A stretch of 64,000 bases of DNA from Marinomonas ostreistagni (GCF_016888445.1 NZ_JAFEKF010000005.1:62001-126000); one strand, 5' to 3'; counted from the first letter of the stretch, positions 9,447-18,341 are shown. Notes: generated from the sequence alone by a model not told the origin. A program made the numbers and translations.

Positions 9447-10484
9447 TCACGTTGAGACATTCTCCCACTTAGGGACGCCCTTCGCAGTTTTACTGGGTTG
9501 GGCGTTTTTTTGGCCAGTAGGTATGAGTTTTTTAAGTATGCACAAAACCCTCGCAAAGCAGTCTTTAAACGGTTGTAGCCACTGACCGAGTAGGCCCATC
9601 TCATCAATGTTTTGCCCTGTGCCATAACGGATGACTTGGTCATCGTGGCCTTTATGCCAACTGCCAAATAAACGATCCCAAATGGCTAAGGTCACACCAA
9701 AATTACGATCGTAATGCTCGCGCGCCACAGAGTGATGCACTTGATGCTGCGCAGGTGAAATCAGCCACTTTTCAATGCGTGGGCCGTAGCTCAGCGCCAC
9801 GCCAGAGTGTCTTAGATTGGCGCCTAATACGTTAAAGATAAATGTGGTCACCAATACGCCAAATACTTGCCACAGGCTGACCTGATTGGGAAACGCGACC
9901 AGAAAGACGCTTACGACGAGACTTTGGGCAGCCATTGAGCGCAAGAAAAACAGTAGCCCTTCGACTGGATGCGTACGAAATACAGTAAAAGGCGTCAGTA
10001 CTTTGGCACTGTGATGCACCTGATGAAACGACCATAAGGTCGGGCTTTTATGCATTGCCCAGTGCACCAAGAAGCGTGAAAAGTCATCGACCAAGAAATA
10101 ACATAGGGTGAACAGCCCAATCACGATTGAGGTAGGCCAATGGAGCCCAAGACTGGTAAAGCCTTGCTCTTGCCAATAAAAATAGAGCCAGCTAATCCAT
10201 ACTGCTTGGGTTAAGGTTTTCGGGATAAGGACGGCCAATAATAGACGATTGGCTAGCCAGAGCTGGTAATCAGTGCGTGCAGATGGATGCCACCAAACCT
10301 GCCAAGATAGATAGGGTTTTAGACGCTTTACGCCCTTTGAGCCATAACGCCAAAACATCATCAGCGCTGCAAACAGGAGCGCTGATAATAAATAAAACAC
10401 TGAGACGCGTTTCGTCGCGTCCAGTAGAGACGAACCAGCAGATACCAGTTCGCCTCCTAACCATAAGACAAAATTCTCAAGCAT
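9447..10484 (-). CDS. Sterol desaturase / fatty-acid hydroxylase family membrane enzyme
   Basis: A 345-residue membrane di-iron oxygenase of the FA_hydroxylase family. Histidine clusters are present in order: H141 and H145 (HWAMH), H154, H157, H158 (HQVHH), a further histidine near 172, and a second HQVHH in the C-terminal half before SVAREHYDRNFG. Several hydrophobic segments precede them. The substrate is unknown; bacterial members act on lipids, carotenoids or ether lipids. GGATAAG precedes the ATG. It lies 32 bases downstream of the DUF4856 gene on the same strand, so it is probably co-transcribed and under the Fur site at 11974. Its last ~15 codons overlap the eat terminator hairpin on the other strand. 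Confidence 0.88.
   Translation of the reverse strand: MLENFVLWLGGELVSAGSSLLDATKRVSVFYLLSALLFAALMMFWRYGSKGVKRLKPYLSWQVWWHPSARTDYQLWLANRLLLAVLIPKTLTQAVWISWLYFYWQEQGFTSLGLHWPTSIVIGLFTLCYFLVDDFSRFLVHWAMHKSPTLWSFHQVHHSAKVLTPFTVFRTHPVEGLLFFLRSMAAQSLVVSVFLVAFPNQVSLWQVFGVLVTTFIFNVLGANLRHSGVALSYGPRIEKWLISPAQHQVHHSVAREHYDRNFGVTLAIWDRLFGSWHKGHDDQVIRYGTGQNIDEMGLLGQWLQPFKDCFARVLCILKKLIPTGQKNAQPSKTAKGVPKWENVST
9475..9511 (+). terminator. Probable terminator of the ethanolamine operon
   Basis: Arms ACGCCC (9475-9480) and GGGCGT (9500-9505) followed by seven T. The loop is long (19 nt) and the hairpin lies inside the 3' end of the convergent desaturase gene, so it is only moderately supported. Confidence 0.5.
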
Positions 10485-10516
10485 CGCTGCTTATCCAAAT
10501 TTGTCGGTGCCACATA

Positions 10517-11887
10517 TCAATCGTTTTCAGCACTTTGGCCAGCGGCATTGATTTGCTTAAGCACATCGCTCATACCGCCAGTCATGTCTTTTTGCTTGGC
10601 CTTCAGGTCAAAGCTCTGCGCCAATAGGTTTTGTACCTTGATCATGTTTAGCTTGTACTCTTGCATAGAGCCAGCATTTGCTTGCACGAAACCACCTTGG
10701 CCGTCTTGAGCAACCACTTGCGCGCCACCGAATAGCACTGGGCTAAAGCCAATTAAACGATCTAGCCCTGCTTGCGCATTACCCAAATCACGACCCGCTG
10801 CCTCTAACGCCATGGCAAAGCCTTTTAGCTCGCCCCAGTGCTTAACATAGTCACGGAAAGCTTTTGACACATCACCGTGAGCTTCTTCGATCACAGCAAT
10901 TTTCTCAAGGTCAGCGTAGACGCTACCCGCGTATTTGAAGGCAGCTTCGGCAATCACCTGCTGCCAAGCTGTAGCGATGGTCGCTGCGTAGCCTTTCAGC
11001 TCAGTACGCTGCGCATCGCTTAGACGCTCGCCATCGGCGTCAGCAATCAGCTGGCGGCCATCAACGAAGGCTTGCATGATGGTGTGAAAGTAATCCGTGC
11101 CGGCACTCGCATCGACGCTGGCAGCGTAGTAGGCATGAGCAAACGCCATTTCGGATTTCAGATCCACGACACCGTCACCGTTAGCATCGGCTTTGGCAAA
11201 GTAGTCTGGGTTCTGTTTAGTGATCTGTACCACTTCTTCAGGTGTCAGCTCAAGACCGTGCGCTGGTGCACCGAAGTAACCAAACGCTTCATCCCACACA
11301 TGCTCTTTGCCTGTGTAAGGTACACCATCTTTGTAAGCTTCATTGTTCGGGTGCTGATCTGCTTCGAGCTTTTCTTCTAGATAGTGGTTCACCGCTTTGT
11401 TGTAAAACACCGCGCCCATTGCAAACTTAGACACCAACTGTACGTAGTCGTAGCCGTTGACAGGATCGTAACCATTTTTAGTGTTACCCGCTTGTTCCAC
11501 TAGCTGTTGCAGTAGCTCTTGCCCAGTTGGGTTACCTGGCCAACCGGTGATGATGCCATCGTAAGCGCTTGATAATAGGTCTTTGCCTTTTGATAGCTCA
11601 TCAATCGAAGATTGCTTAATCGCAAAGCCGTCTTTGCTCGCAGGATCAATAATCGCAAGACCGCTGGCTTGGCTAGAAAGGTATTGTTCCATCTTCGCTT
11701 GATCACCTTGACCCACGACTTTCTTCAGTGAGTTGTGCAGCGCATGACGAGCGATCTGGCCAGAGTAAGCCACGGATGACTCAGCGTCGCCGTCATAACC
11801 TTTTAGCGTCACATCAAATTCATAGGTTGGTGCTGCCATGGCGCTGGTTGAGCAGGCAATCAGAGCGGCTAGAACGGTTTTTTTCAT
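10517..11887 (-). CDS. DUF4856 exported protein, predicted iron-regulated
   Basis: A 456-residue protein with a signal peptide (MKKTVLAALIACSTSAMA, cleavage after residue 18 or 19). The body carries DUF4856 features such as HVWDEAFGYFGAPAH near the middle, and is largely helical, recalling imelysin-like periplasmic iron-related proteins. A loop DANGDGVVDLKSE resembles an EF-hand/dockerin calcium site. An AAGGAA ribosome site precedes the ATG. A perfect 7-1-7 Fur site lies 87 bases upstream, so iron repression is predicted and a role in iron uptake or homeostasis is inferred. The desaturase-like gene follows on the same strand. Biochemical function is unknown. Confidence 0.85.
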   Translation of the reverse strand: MKKTVLAALIACSTSAMAAPTYEFDVTLKGYDGDAESSVAYSGQIARHALHNSLKKVVGQGDQAKMEQYLSSQASGLAIIDPASKDGFAIKQSSIDELSKGKDLLSSAYDGIITGWPGNPTGQELLQQLVEQAGNTKNGYDPVNGYDYVQLVSKFAMGAVFYNKAVNHYLEEKLEADQHPNNEAYKDGVPYTGKEHVWDEAFGYFGAPAHGLELTPEEVVQITKQNPDYFAKADANGDGVVDLKSEMAFAHAYYAASVDASAGTDYFHTIMQAFVDGRQLIADADGERLSDAQRTELKGYAATIATAWQQVIAEAAFKYAGSVYADLEKIAVIEEAHGDVSKAFRDYVKHWGELKGFAMALEAAGRDLGNAQAGLDRLIGFSPVLFGGAQVVAQDGQGGFVQANAGSMQEYKLNMIKVQNLLAQSFDLKAKQKDMTGGMSDVLKQINAAGQSAEND

Positions 11888-11973
11888 TATCGGTTCCTTA
11901 TATTTTAAGCGTAAAAGTAGTTGACATAATCAACAAGTTTAGAATCTTCTAATATAAAGAAAGTTAACAAGGG

Positions 11974-11988
11974 TGATAATTATTATCA
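11974..11988 (-). promoter_or_regulatory. Fur box (7-1-7 inverted repeat)
   Basis: TGATAAT (11974-11980), T, ATTATCA (11982-11988): a perfect 7-1-7 repeat equal to the core Fur recognition sequence. It lies 87 bases upstream of the DUF4856 start on the minus strand and 149 bases upstream of tctC on the plus strand; the nearer gene is the likelier target. Confidence 0.8.
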
Positions 11989-12136
11989 ATATATACCAAA
12001 GAAATTGTTGTCATATGGTTAGAACATGAGCCAAGCACTGGATATATAAAAAAACGAACTTATAATTGTGTCTCTTTTTTATACTTAGACCGTCGTACAC
12101 GGTGGCCTTTTTAACATAGCGGTTTGGAGCGCGATC

Positions 12137-13126
12137 ATGAAAAAAATAATCTTAAGTGCTTTTGCAGGGTTAGCTCTCTCTTCAGCAGCCATGGCAGATT
12201 ACCCAACGAAAGACATCCAAGGCATCATTCAATGGGGCGCTGGCGGCTCAACGGACACTGTAATGCGTTCAGTATCCCCTCACGCAGAGGAAGTATTGGG
12301 CACTGATATCATCCTCACCAACCGTACCGGTGGTGTCGGCGCGATCGCTACTAAGTATGTCAACGCTAAACAAGCCGACGGCTATACCTTGTTGATGGGC
12401 GCTGAAAACCCACAAATGTACAAAGTCTTAGGTCTTGCGGACATTGATTACAGCGACATGATCCCTGTGAACGTTTTAGCGCGCGGTATCCCGTTGCTCG
12501 TGGCACAAAACGATGCGCCGTTTGACACCATGCAAGAAATGATCGACTACATCAAAGCCAACCCAGGTGCGGTAAAAGTCGGCTCGACTGGTAAAGGTGG
12601 CTTGGCGTCGATCGTCATGGCAATGATCCAGTCAGAAGTTGATCTTGATGTGACAACGGTCCCTTACAATGGTGATGGCCCTGCTCTGACCGCCCTACAA
12701 GGTGGCGCTATTGATGTGATGCCTGCGGTATTAGGCGCAGCCGTCCAGCATGTTAAAGCCGGTCGTATGAAAGCCATCGCTTTGGTCGACAAAGAAAGCA
12801 ACCCTGTAGTACCTGACACCGCGCCAATCGTAGATGCATTGCCAGGTCTTTCTACTTACCTACCGTACGGCCCATTCTTCGGTGTCTTCGTGAAACAGGG
12901 CACACCTGATGACGTGGTCGCTAAGCTAAGTGAAGCGTTCTCTGTGGGTGCGGAGTCAGAAGACTTCCAAAATCTGATGCAAAGTCGTGGTTACGGTGTG
13001 ATGAACCTAAGCGGCGATGCGGCGGTAGACTTCCTAGAAAACTACCGTTCTGTATCTTCTTGGTTGGTCCATGACGCAGGCTTTGCTAAGCATTCGCCAG
13101 AAGAATTCGATATTCCTCGCCCTTAA
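12137..13126 (+). CDS. tctC: Tripartite tricarboxylate transporter, periplasmic binding protein (TctC/Bug)
   Basis: A 329-residue solute receptor of the Bug family with a signal peptide (about residues 1-20, ending SSAAMA). IIQWGAGGSTDTVMR near the N-terminus and the VGAIATKYV and LLMGAENP segments are the usual ligand-loop regions of TctC proteins; the family binds di- and tricarboxylates, and other members bind amino acids or terephthalate, so the ligand here is undetermined. The ATG is preceded by GGAG. It is the first gene of tctC-tctB-tctA; a 10-bp hairpin in the gap to tctB probably favours its higher expression. No TctDE two-component genes are adjacent. Confidence 0.93.
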   Translation: MKKIILSAFAGLALSSAAMADYPTKDIQGIIQWGAGGSTDTVMRSVSPHAEEVLGTDIILTNRTGGVGAIATKYVNAKQADGYTLLMGAENPQMYKVLGLADIDYSDMIPVNVLARGIPLLVAQNDAPFDTMQEMIDYIKANPGAVKVGSTGKGGLASIVMAMIQSEVDLDVTTVPYNGDGPALTALQGGAIDVMPAVLGAAVQHVKAGRMKAIALVDKESNPVVPDTAPIVDALPGLSTYLPYGPFFGVFVKQGTPDDVVAKLSEAFSVGAESEDFQNLMQSRGYGVMNLSGDAAVDFLENYRSVSSWLVHDAGFAKHSPEEFDIPRP

Positions 13127-13150
13127 TTTAATTCGTGTTATTGCAATCCA

Positions 13151-13174
13151 TACGTCAGGCAAACGCCTGACGTA
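13151..13174 (+). terminator. Intra-operon hairpin between tctC and tctB
   Basis: Perfect 10-bp arms TACGTCAGGC (13151-13160) and GCCTGACGTA (13165-13174) with an AAAC loop, followed by TTTCTCTT. It has a poor T-tract, so it is more likely a partial terminator or a 3'-end stabiliser that raises binding-protein mRNA over the permease mRNA, as in many binding-protein operons. Confidence 0.6.
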
Positions 13175-13194
13175 TTTCTCTTATCGGAGCCCCT

Positions 13195-13704
13195 ATGTCT
13201 AGCCTCCCCCATCGCTACCCAGGCGAAAGGCTGTTTAGTTTCTGTTTAATCGTCTTCAGTATTTTTATTTTTTGGCGTGCCTATCTCATCTCTGGCTTCA
13301 GTGAATTGAGTTCACCAGGCGCCGTGCCCATGGGTGCCAGCGCCGTCATGGTGTTAGCCGCTTGTATTGCTTTTGCACAAAGCCTGAAAACGCCAGCGGT
13401 AGAAGGCGCACGCTTCTTTTATCACTGCTTCCCCGTGGTAGTGGGCGTGATGATGGCCTTTATTGTGCTGTATGCGGTGTTACTGGAACAGCTGGGCTTT
13501 TTGGTCACTTCCGCGCTCTTTCTATTTATCACCCTAAAAGCGCTATACGGCCGCTCCAGCCTTTGGACATTAGGCTTAACCCTAGGCGCGTTGCTGGTGA
13601 TTTACGTAATTTTCCGCTTAATTTTTCAGATTATTTTGCCTGAGGGCATCATTCCTGAGCGTGAGATTTTGGCCAACCTAAGTCGCTTATTTGGGGGCGC
13701 CTAA
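13195..13704 (+). CDS. tctB: Tripartite tricarboxylate transporter, small membrane subunit TctB
   Basis: A 169-residue inner-membrane protein with four predicted helices, matching the size (140-170) and hydropathy of TctB. Helices lie around residues 15-33, 44-60, 79-100 and 105-145. A GGAG ribosome site lies about 6 bases before the ATG. Its stop codon shares a base with the tctA start (TAATG), which indicates coupled translation. The family is poorly conserved in sequence; the assignment rests on position between tctC and tctA and on topology. Confidence 0.88.
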   Translation: MSSLPHRYPGERLFSFCLIVFSIFIFWRAYLISGFSELSSPGAVPMGASAVMVLAACIAFAQSLKTPAVEGARFFYHCFPVVVGVMMAFIVLYAVLLEQLGFLVTSALFLFITLKALYGRSSLWTLGLTLGALLVIYVIFRLIFQIILPEGIIPEREILANLSRLFGGA

Positions 13705-15206
13705 TGGATTCGTTGAGTTATTTTGCCCTATCTTGGATGTCGCCTGAGCTGCTTGCTCTGACCGCATTGGGGACTTTTTTAGGCATTTACGTTGGCGCTA
13801 TTCCTGGTCTTTCAGTGACCATGGCGGTGTCGATTTTGATTTCGTTCACCTTTTCGTGGGACGTTAATCACGCGCTTTGTTTAATGGTCGGCATTTTTAT
13901 GGGCGGCGTCTACGGCGGTTCACGAACTGCTATCTTGCTTAACATTCCTGGCGCGCCATCGGCCATTGCCACCGCATTAGATGGTTATCCGCTAGCAAAG
14001 CAGGGACTTGCCGGAGAAGCCATTGGCTTGTCTACCGTAATGTCAGTGATTGGTGGTTTTGTCGGTATTTTAGTACTGGCATTGGCCGCACCAACGATTA
14101 GTGAATTTGCCATTACCTTCCAGCCACGTGACTATTTAATGCTAGCGATTTTAGGCATTACCTTGGTGGGTTCGCTATCCACTGGCAGCCTAGCCAAAGG
14201 TATGTTTGCAGGCGCCTTAGGGGTGCTGGTCGGTACCGTCGGCTTAGACCCGCTGACAGCGGAAGAACGCTTCACTTTTGGCGTAATCGAGCTCTGGGAT
14301 GGCATCAATGTGATCGCCGCTATGATTGGTTTATTCGGCGTTTCCGAGGCGCTACATCAGCTGCATCACCTTGATAAAACCATCATCAAGCAAAAAATCA
14401 ATCGCATCATTCCGCCGTGGGCCGATGTGCGTAGGTACTTACCGTTAAGCATTCAATCGTCCTTTATCGGCGTCATCATTGGTGCTCTACCCGGTACAGG
14501 TGGCGATATCGCGGCCTTGATGGCTTACGACCAAGCTAAGCGTTCGACTAAGAATCCTAAAGTCCCCTTTGGCAAAGGCGCTAAAGAAGGTCTGATCGCG
14601 CCAGAGGCTGCTAACAACGCGGCGGTGGGCGGTGCCTACATTCCGATGCTAACGCTAGGGATTCCTGGGGATGCCGTGACAGCGGTATTTATCGGTGCGC
14701 TGTTTATTCACGGCTTGAACCCAGGGCCTTTGCTACTGGTAGAACAACCACATATGTTTTGGTTCACGGTCGGTAACCTAACCCTAGCCAACATCTTTGT
14801 GTTGATCTTTGGCCTGACTGGCATTCGTATTTTCTCTAAGATTGTAGAATGCCCCAAGGCGGTGATGATTCCATTAATCTTACTGCTGTCGATTGTCGGT
14901 GCTTATGCCATCAACAACTCCGTGGTAGATGTTTGGTGGATGCTGGCCTTTGGTGTCTTGGGTTACTTCATGCGCTTATACAATTACCCAGTAGGTCCTG
15001 TGATTTTAGGGCTTATTCTAAGTAAGCTGATGGATGAAAACTGGCGTCGTGCCATTCTGTCTGAGCGTGGTGATATGGGCAGTTTCTTTGCCAACTTATT
15101 CACCAGCCCACTGTCTTGCGTGTTGTTAGCGGCCATCCTATTTGCCTTCTTTTCACAGACTCCGATCTGGCAACGTTGGCTTAAGCCTAAGTTGTTGTCT
15201 CGCTAA
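13704..15206 (+). CDS. tctA: Tripartite tricarboxylate transporter, large permease TctA
   Basis: A 500-residue membrane protein with about 12 hydrophobic segments, the channel subunit of the proton- or sodium-driven tripartite tricarboxylate system. Signature regions are GIYVGAIPGLSVTMAVSILI near residues 27-46, GGVYGGSRTAILLNIPGAPSA near 71-91, and GALPGTGGDIAALMAYDQAK near 258-277. The start overlaps the tctB stop. Length is standard (about 500). A 9-bp hairpin without a T-tract follows at 15220-15251. Confidence 0.96.
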   Translation: MDSLSYFALSWMSPELLALTALGTFLGIYVGAIPGLSVTMAVSILISFTFSWDVNHALCLMVGIFMGGVYGGSRTAILLNIPGAPSAIATALDGYPLAKQGLAGEAIGLSTVMSVIGGFVGILVLALAAPTISEFAITFQPRDYLMLAILGITLVGSLSTGSLAKGMFAGALGVLVGTVGLDPLTAEERFTFGVIELWDGINVIAAMIGLFGVSEALHQLHHLDKTIIKQKINRIIPPWADVRRYLPLSIQSSFIGVIIGALPGTGGDIAALMAYDQAKRSTKNPKVPFGKGAKEGLIAPEAANNAAVGGAYIPMLTLGIPGDAVTAVFIGALFIHGLNPGPLLLVEQPHMFWFTVGNLTLANIFVLIFGLTGIRIFSKIVECPKAVMIPLILLLSIVGAYAINNSVVDVWWMLAFGVLGYFMRLYNYPVGPVILGLILSKLMDENWRRAILSERGDMGSFFANLFTSPLSCVLLAAILFAFFSQTPIWQRWLKPKLLSR

Positions 15207-15634
15207 TATCTTTCTAATGCTACCGAATCCAACCCTCGTGGGTTCGGTAGCGCATAATGTTATAGCCTACCGCATATTATTTTATGTAAATAAGCGTTGC
15301 CTTATGTAACCTGTATCCTATATTTAAGAAGATGACAGGTGCTCGGCTGCGCTCCATAACATGCACTTTTTGTCCTAAAGCTTGGAATAAAGCCGTCCAC
15401 AAAATTTTATGTGCAAAAGTAATGTAATTGATTGGTGTTTTTGCAGGGTCTTTTCACTCCCTTGCGACCTACCAATGTGTAAAGACGGGGCTATATGTAA
15501 GTTTTTTGTCAAAACTCAGCAAAACCACTACGCAATCCAACTTTTATGCACCTTTAGACTGGATAGATTCTTTCGAAAACTTGGTTAGAATGAAGTCATC
15601 AGTTGAAGTGACATTCCCATTAAGGAGAGAGACA
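15207..15634. other. Intergenic region upstream of the OmpA gene
   Basis: No gene is apparent in these 428 bases. The first part holds the hairpin at 15220-15251 after tctA. The rest is AT-rich, as expected for a long 5' leader and promoter of an abundant outer-membrane protein. An open frame from about 15428 that joins the OmpA frame has no ribosome site and no signal peptide at its head, so it is treated as leader. A TAGAAT at about 15585 may be a -10 hexamer, but no good -35 accompanies it. Confidence 0.4.
15220..15251 (+). terminator. Hairpin after tctA
   Basis: Arms GCTACCGAA (15220-15228) and TTCGGTAGC (15243-15251) with a possible inner stem. No T-tract follows, so it is either a Rho-assisted 3' end or a processing site. 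Confidence 0.45.
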
Positions 15635-16639
15635 ATGTCGAATATGTTCAAAAAAACAGCCGTACTAAGCAGCATCCTAGCAGCCACTGCGACAGCATCA
15701 ATTGCTCATGCAGATCAGCCACAGCCAGGATTTACTCTAACACCTAGTATTGGTTACTCAGCACCAGCGGGTGAGCGTGATTTGGAAGATGATCGTGCTC
15801 TAGGTCTAAGCTTCGGTTACCAGTTCGACAACCCATTCGCAGTAGAGTTCACTTACCTGAACCTAGACAGTGAACTTGAAAGCACAGGCTCTGATGTAGA
15901 CGTTGATCAGTACCGCATCGACGGTCTGTACCACTTCGTCAATAACACAGCGATGACTCCTTATGTAGCGGCTGGTCTAGGTACAACAGAATACAGCAAC
16001 GGCATTGAAGGTGACGGCAACACTCAGCTAAACGCTGGTGGTGGTGTTAAATTCGCGATGAACGACAACCTAGCACTACGTGCTGACTACCGCTTGATCG
16101 ATGATCTTGAAGGTTCACGTCTAGACCAAGTAGCTACTCTTGGCCTACAAGTAACATTCGGTGGCCCAGAAAAAGCAGAGCCAGCGCCAGTGGTTGAAGA
16201 AGAGCCAGTGGTTGAGCCAGAGCCAGTAGTTGAGCCAGAACCAGCTCCAGAGCCAGTACCTGTGAAAACTGTTCTTCCTTACCAAATCCACTTCGGTTTT
16301 GATTCGGCAACAATTTCTCAACAGTACTACTCTGAGATCCAAGAGATTGCTAATTACCTAAATGAGAACCCAACTCAGGTTGCTCAAATCCAAGGTTACG
16401 CAGACGGTATTGGTGAGCCATCTTACAACAAAGAGCTTTCTGAAGAGCGTGCTGAAGCCGTTGCAGCGCTTCTAACAAAAGAGTTCGGCATCGACGCTAG
16501 CCGCATCGATACTATCGGTTACGGTGAGCAGTACCCAGTAGAGCCAAACACTTCTCCAGAAAACCGTGCTGAAAACCGTCGTGCTACAACTGTTGCCTTC
16601 ACTTCTCGTGAAGCGATGGAAAACGACACAATGAACTAA
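15635..16639 (+). CDS. OmpA-like outer-membrane porin with peptidoglycan-binding domain
   Basis: A 334-residue outer-membrane protein. Residues 1-26 form a signal peptide ending AHA; about 27-195 are an eight-strand OmpA-type beta-barrel ending ATLGLQVTF; about 197-228 are an acidic Pro-Glu hinge with repeated VEPEPV/EPAP units; about 232-325 are an OmpA C-terminal domain (IHFGFDSATIS, GYADGIGEPSYNKELSEER, NRAENRR) that binds peptidoglycan. The ATG at 15635 follows AAGGAG at 15622-15627 and begins the signal peptide. Codon choice is strongly biased, suggesting high expression. It is followed by an 8-bp hairpin and a strong terminator. It anchors the outer membrane to the wall and may form small pores. 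Confidence 0.95.
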   Translation: MSNMFKKTAVLSSILAATATASIAHADQPQPGFTLTPSIGYSAPAGERDLEDDRALGLSFGYQFDNPFAVEFTYLNLDSELESTGSDVDVDQYRIDGLYHFVNNTAMTPYVAAGLGTTEYSNGIEGDGNTQLNAGGGVKFAMNDNLALRADYRLIDDLEGSRLDQVATLGLQVTFGGPEKAEPAPVVEEEPVVEPEPVVEPEPAPEPVPVKTVLPYQIHFGFDSATISQQYYSEIQEIANYLNENPTQVAQIQGYADGIGEPSYNKELSEERAEAVAALLTKEFGIDASRIDTIGYGEQYPVEPNTSPENRAENRRATTVAFTSREAMENDTMN

Positions 16640-16658
16640 TACGTATACCTTATACGTA
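16640..16658 (+). other. Hairpin directly after the OmpA stop codon
   Basis: TACGTATA (16640-16647) and TATACGTA (16651-16658) form a perfect 8-bp repeat with a CCT loop, right after the stop codon and just before the main terminator. It may protect the mRNA 3' end. Confidence 0.5.
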
Positions 16659-16660
16659 GC

Positions 16661-16693
16661 AAAAAAAACCAGAGCTTAGGCTCTGGTTTTTTT
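16661..16693. terminator. Bidirectional terminator of the OmpA gene
   Basis: Stem AACCAGAGC with GCTCTGGTT around a TTAG loop, A run before and seven T after. It serves ompA on the plus strand and the lipoprotein gene on the minus strand. Confidence 0.92.
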
Positions 16694-16707
16694 ATGTCTA
16701 TTAACTA

Positions 16708-16893
16708 CTAACAATTGCCTTTCTTAGCTTGGCCTGGCGGACAAAAATCGCCGCCACCGTCATGATGCTTACCATCGCGGTGCCCATCACGACTTGCTTC
16801 AACATCCACACCAGCAACTTCACCCGCAACACGATGCACTGAACAGCCCGTTAACGTTAGCGCCATCAGCGCTACTGCCATCATTGTTTTCAT
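16708..16893 (-). CDS. Small predicted lipoprotein, unknown function
   Basis: A 61-residue protein with a lipoprotein signal: MKTMMAVALMALTLTGC, where LTGC is the lipobox and the cysteine at residue 17 the lipidation site. The mature part of about 45 residues is rich in Asp, Gly and His (RDGHRDGKHHDGGGDF) and ends with two cysteines in CPPGQAKKGNC; the His/Asp cluster could bind a metal, which is speculation. A GGAGGAG site 5-6 bases upstream fixes the ATG at 16893; an in-frame GTG at 16899 overlaps the ribosome site. It is followed by the shared terminator at 16661-16693. I do not recognise a family. Confidence 0.7.
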   Translation of the reverse strand: MKTMMAVALMALTLTGCSVHRVAGEVAGVDVEASRDGHRDGKHHDGGGDFCPPGQAKKGNC

Positions 16894-17020
16894 ACCCACT
16901 CCTCCAGTAAATCAGTAAAGACTAATCAATACTAAGCATAGCTGTCTTGCCCTTTTACAGCCTACTGAAAAAGCTTTGCATTTCCACAACAACCAAGAAT
17001 CTTTGTCAGCAATTCGCATA

Positions 17021-17054
17021 AAAAAAGGCGATGCTTAATTAAGCATCGCCTTTT
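17021..17054 (-). terminator. Terminator of the malic enzyme gene
   Basis: Perfectly symmetric stem, arms GGCGATGCTT (17027-17036) and AAGCATCGCC (17041-17050) around AATT, flanked by A and T runs. On the minus strand it closes the malic enzyme gene. Confidence 0.92.
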
Positions 17055-17072
17055 AATTAGCCTATTGGCTGA

Positions 17073-18341
17073 TTACGCTTCGAAGCGGTTTAGATTCGCA
17101 AGCGGGTAGAAGTCAGGGTAAGGCAGTGAAGCCACACCCGAATCTACAGCAGCTTGTGCCACAGCAGACGATACATTGGTTAGCAGGCGAGCGTCCATTG
17201 GTTTAGGTAAGATGTACTCTTTGCCAAATTCGAACTCTACATTGCCATACGCTGCCACGACATCAGATGGTACAGGCTCTTTCGCAAGATCTTTCAGGGC
17301 GTGTACCGCTGCTACCTTCATTTCTTCGTTAATCGCTGTCGCACGCACGTCTAGCGCACCACGGAAGATGAAAGGGAAACCTAGTACGTTGTTCACTTGG
17401 TTCGGGTAATCCGAACGACCTGTTGCCATGATCAAGTCATCTCGAGCCGCCAAAGCGACTTCTGGATTGATTTCTGGATCAGGGTTTGAACACGCAAACA
17501 CCACCGGGTTAGCAGCCATTTTCTTCAACTGTTCAACCGATAGTAGGTCTGGACCAGACACACCGATGAACACATCAGCACCATCAATTGCGTCATCTAA
17601 CGTGCGCGCAGAGGTTTCGGTAGCAAATGTCGCTTTAAACTCGTTCAGGTCATCACGGCCTGAATGAATCACACCTTTACGGTCTAGTACGTAAATATTT
17701 TCACGTTTAGCGCCACAAGCGATGATTAGGTTCATACAAGCGGTTGCGGCTGCACCCGCACCTAGACATACGATTTTCGCGTCTTCGATGGCTTTACCTT
17801 GAAGCTCTAGCGCATTCAAAAGACCTGCAGCTGTTACGATTGCCGTACCGTGCTGGTCATCGTGGAATACAGGAATAGAGCAACGCTCGATCAGCTGACG
17901 TTCGATTTCGAAACATTCAGGCGCTTTGATATCTTCAAGGTTGATGCCGCCGTAAGTGTTAGCGATACGAGCGACTGTGTCGATAAAGGCTTGTGGGTTT
18001 TCTGATTCCACTTCAACATCTACCGAGTTAATTCCCGCAAAACGCTTGAATAGGACACCTTTACCTTCCATAACTGGCTTAGACGCCAATGGACCAATGT
18101 TACCAAGACCCAATACCGCAGAGCCGTCTGAAATAACTGCCACCAAGTTACCTTTACCAGTGTAGCGGTAAACGTTTTCAGGGTCTTTGGCGATCTCACG
18201 GCACGGCTCTGCCACACCTGGGCTGTACGCCATAGAAAGGTCACGTGAAGTCGCAGTAGGTTTACTGATGGTGACGTTTAATTTGCCTGGTACTGGTTTC
18301 TCATGGTACTCAAGCGCAGCTTGCATTAAATCTTCTGCCAT
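17073..18341 (-). CDS. Malic enzyme (NAD(P)-dependent, oxaloacetate-decarboxylating), short form
   Basis: Converts malate to pyruvate and CO2 with reduction of NAD(P). The 422-residue protein contains the malic N-terminal domain ([17 protein letters not shown] near residue 38, then [17 protein letters not shown] and [12 protein letters not shown] metal/substrate regions near 160) and the Rossmann domain with [15 protein letters not shown] near 190. It lacks the C-terminal phosphotransacetylase domain of the long MaeB form (about 760 residues), so it belongs to the short class found in Pseudomonas and Bacillus. The terminator at 17021-17054 closes it. In Pseudomonas a malic enzyme gene is also close to rpmE/priA, supporting orthology. 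Confidence 0.93.
   Translation of the reverse strand: MAEDLMQAALEYHEKPVPGKLNVTISKPTATSRDLSMAYSPGVAEPCREIAKDPENVYRYTGKGNLVAVISDGSAVLGLGNIGPLASKPVMEGKGVLFKRFAGINSVDVEVESENPQAFIDTVARIANTYGGINLEDIKAPECFEIERQLIERCSIPVFHDDQHGTAIVTAAGLLNALELQGKAIEDAKIVCLGAGAAATACMNLIIACGAKRENIYVLDRKGVIHSGRDDLNEFKATFATETSARTLDDAIDGADVFIGVSGPDLLSVEQLKKMAANPVVFACSNPDPEINPEVALAARDDLIMATGRSDYPNQVNNVLGFPFIFRGALDVRATAINEEMKVAAVHALKDLAKEPVPSDVVAAYGNVEFEFGKEYILPKPMDARLLTNVSSAVAQAAVDSGVASLPYPDFYPLANLNRFEA

Noticed and set aside
15428..15634. Upstream extension of the OmpA frame by 69 residues
   Set aside because: No ribosome site; the ATG at 15635 has AAGGAG and begins a signal peptide.
16190..16260. Possible short tandem repeat or CRISPR-like array
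   Set aside because: The repeats encode the Glu-Pro hinge of OmpA, with variable units and no spacers.
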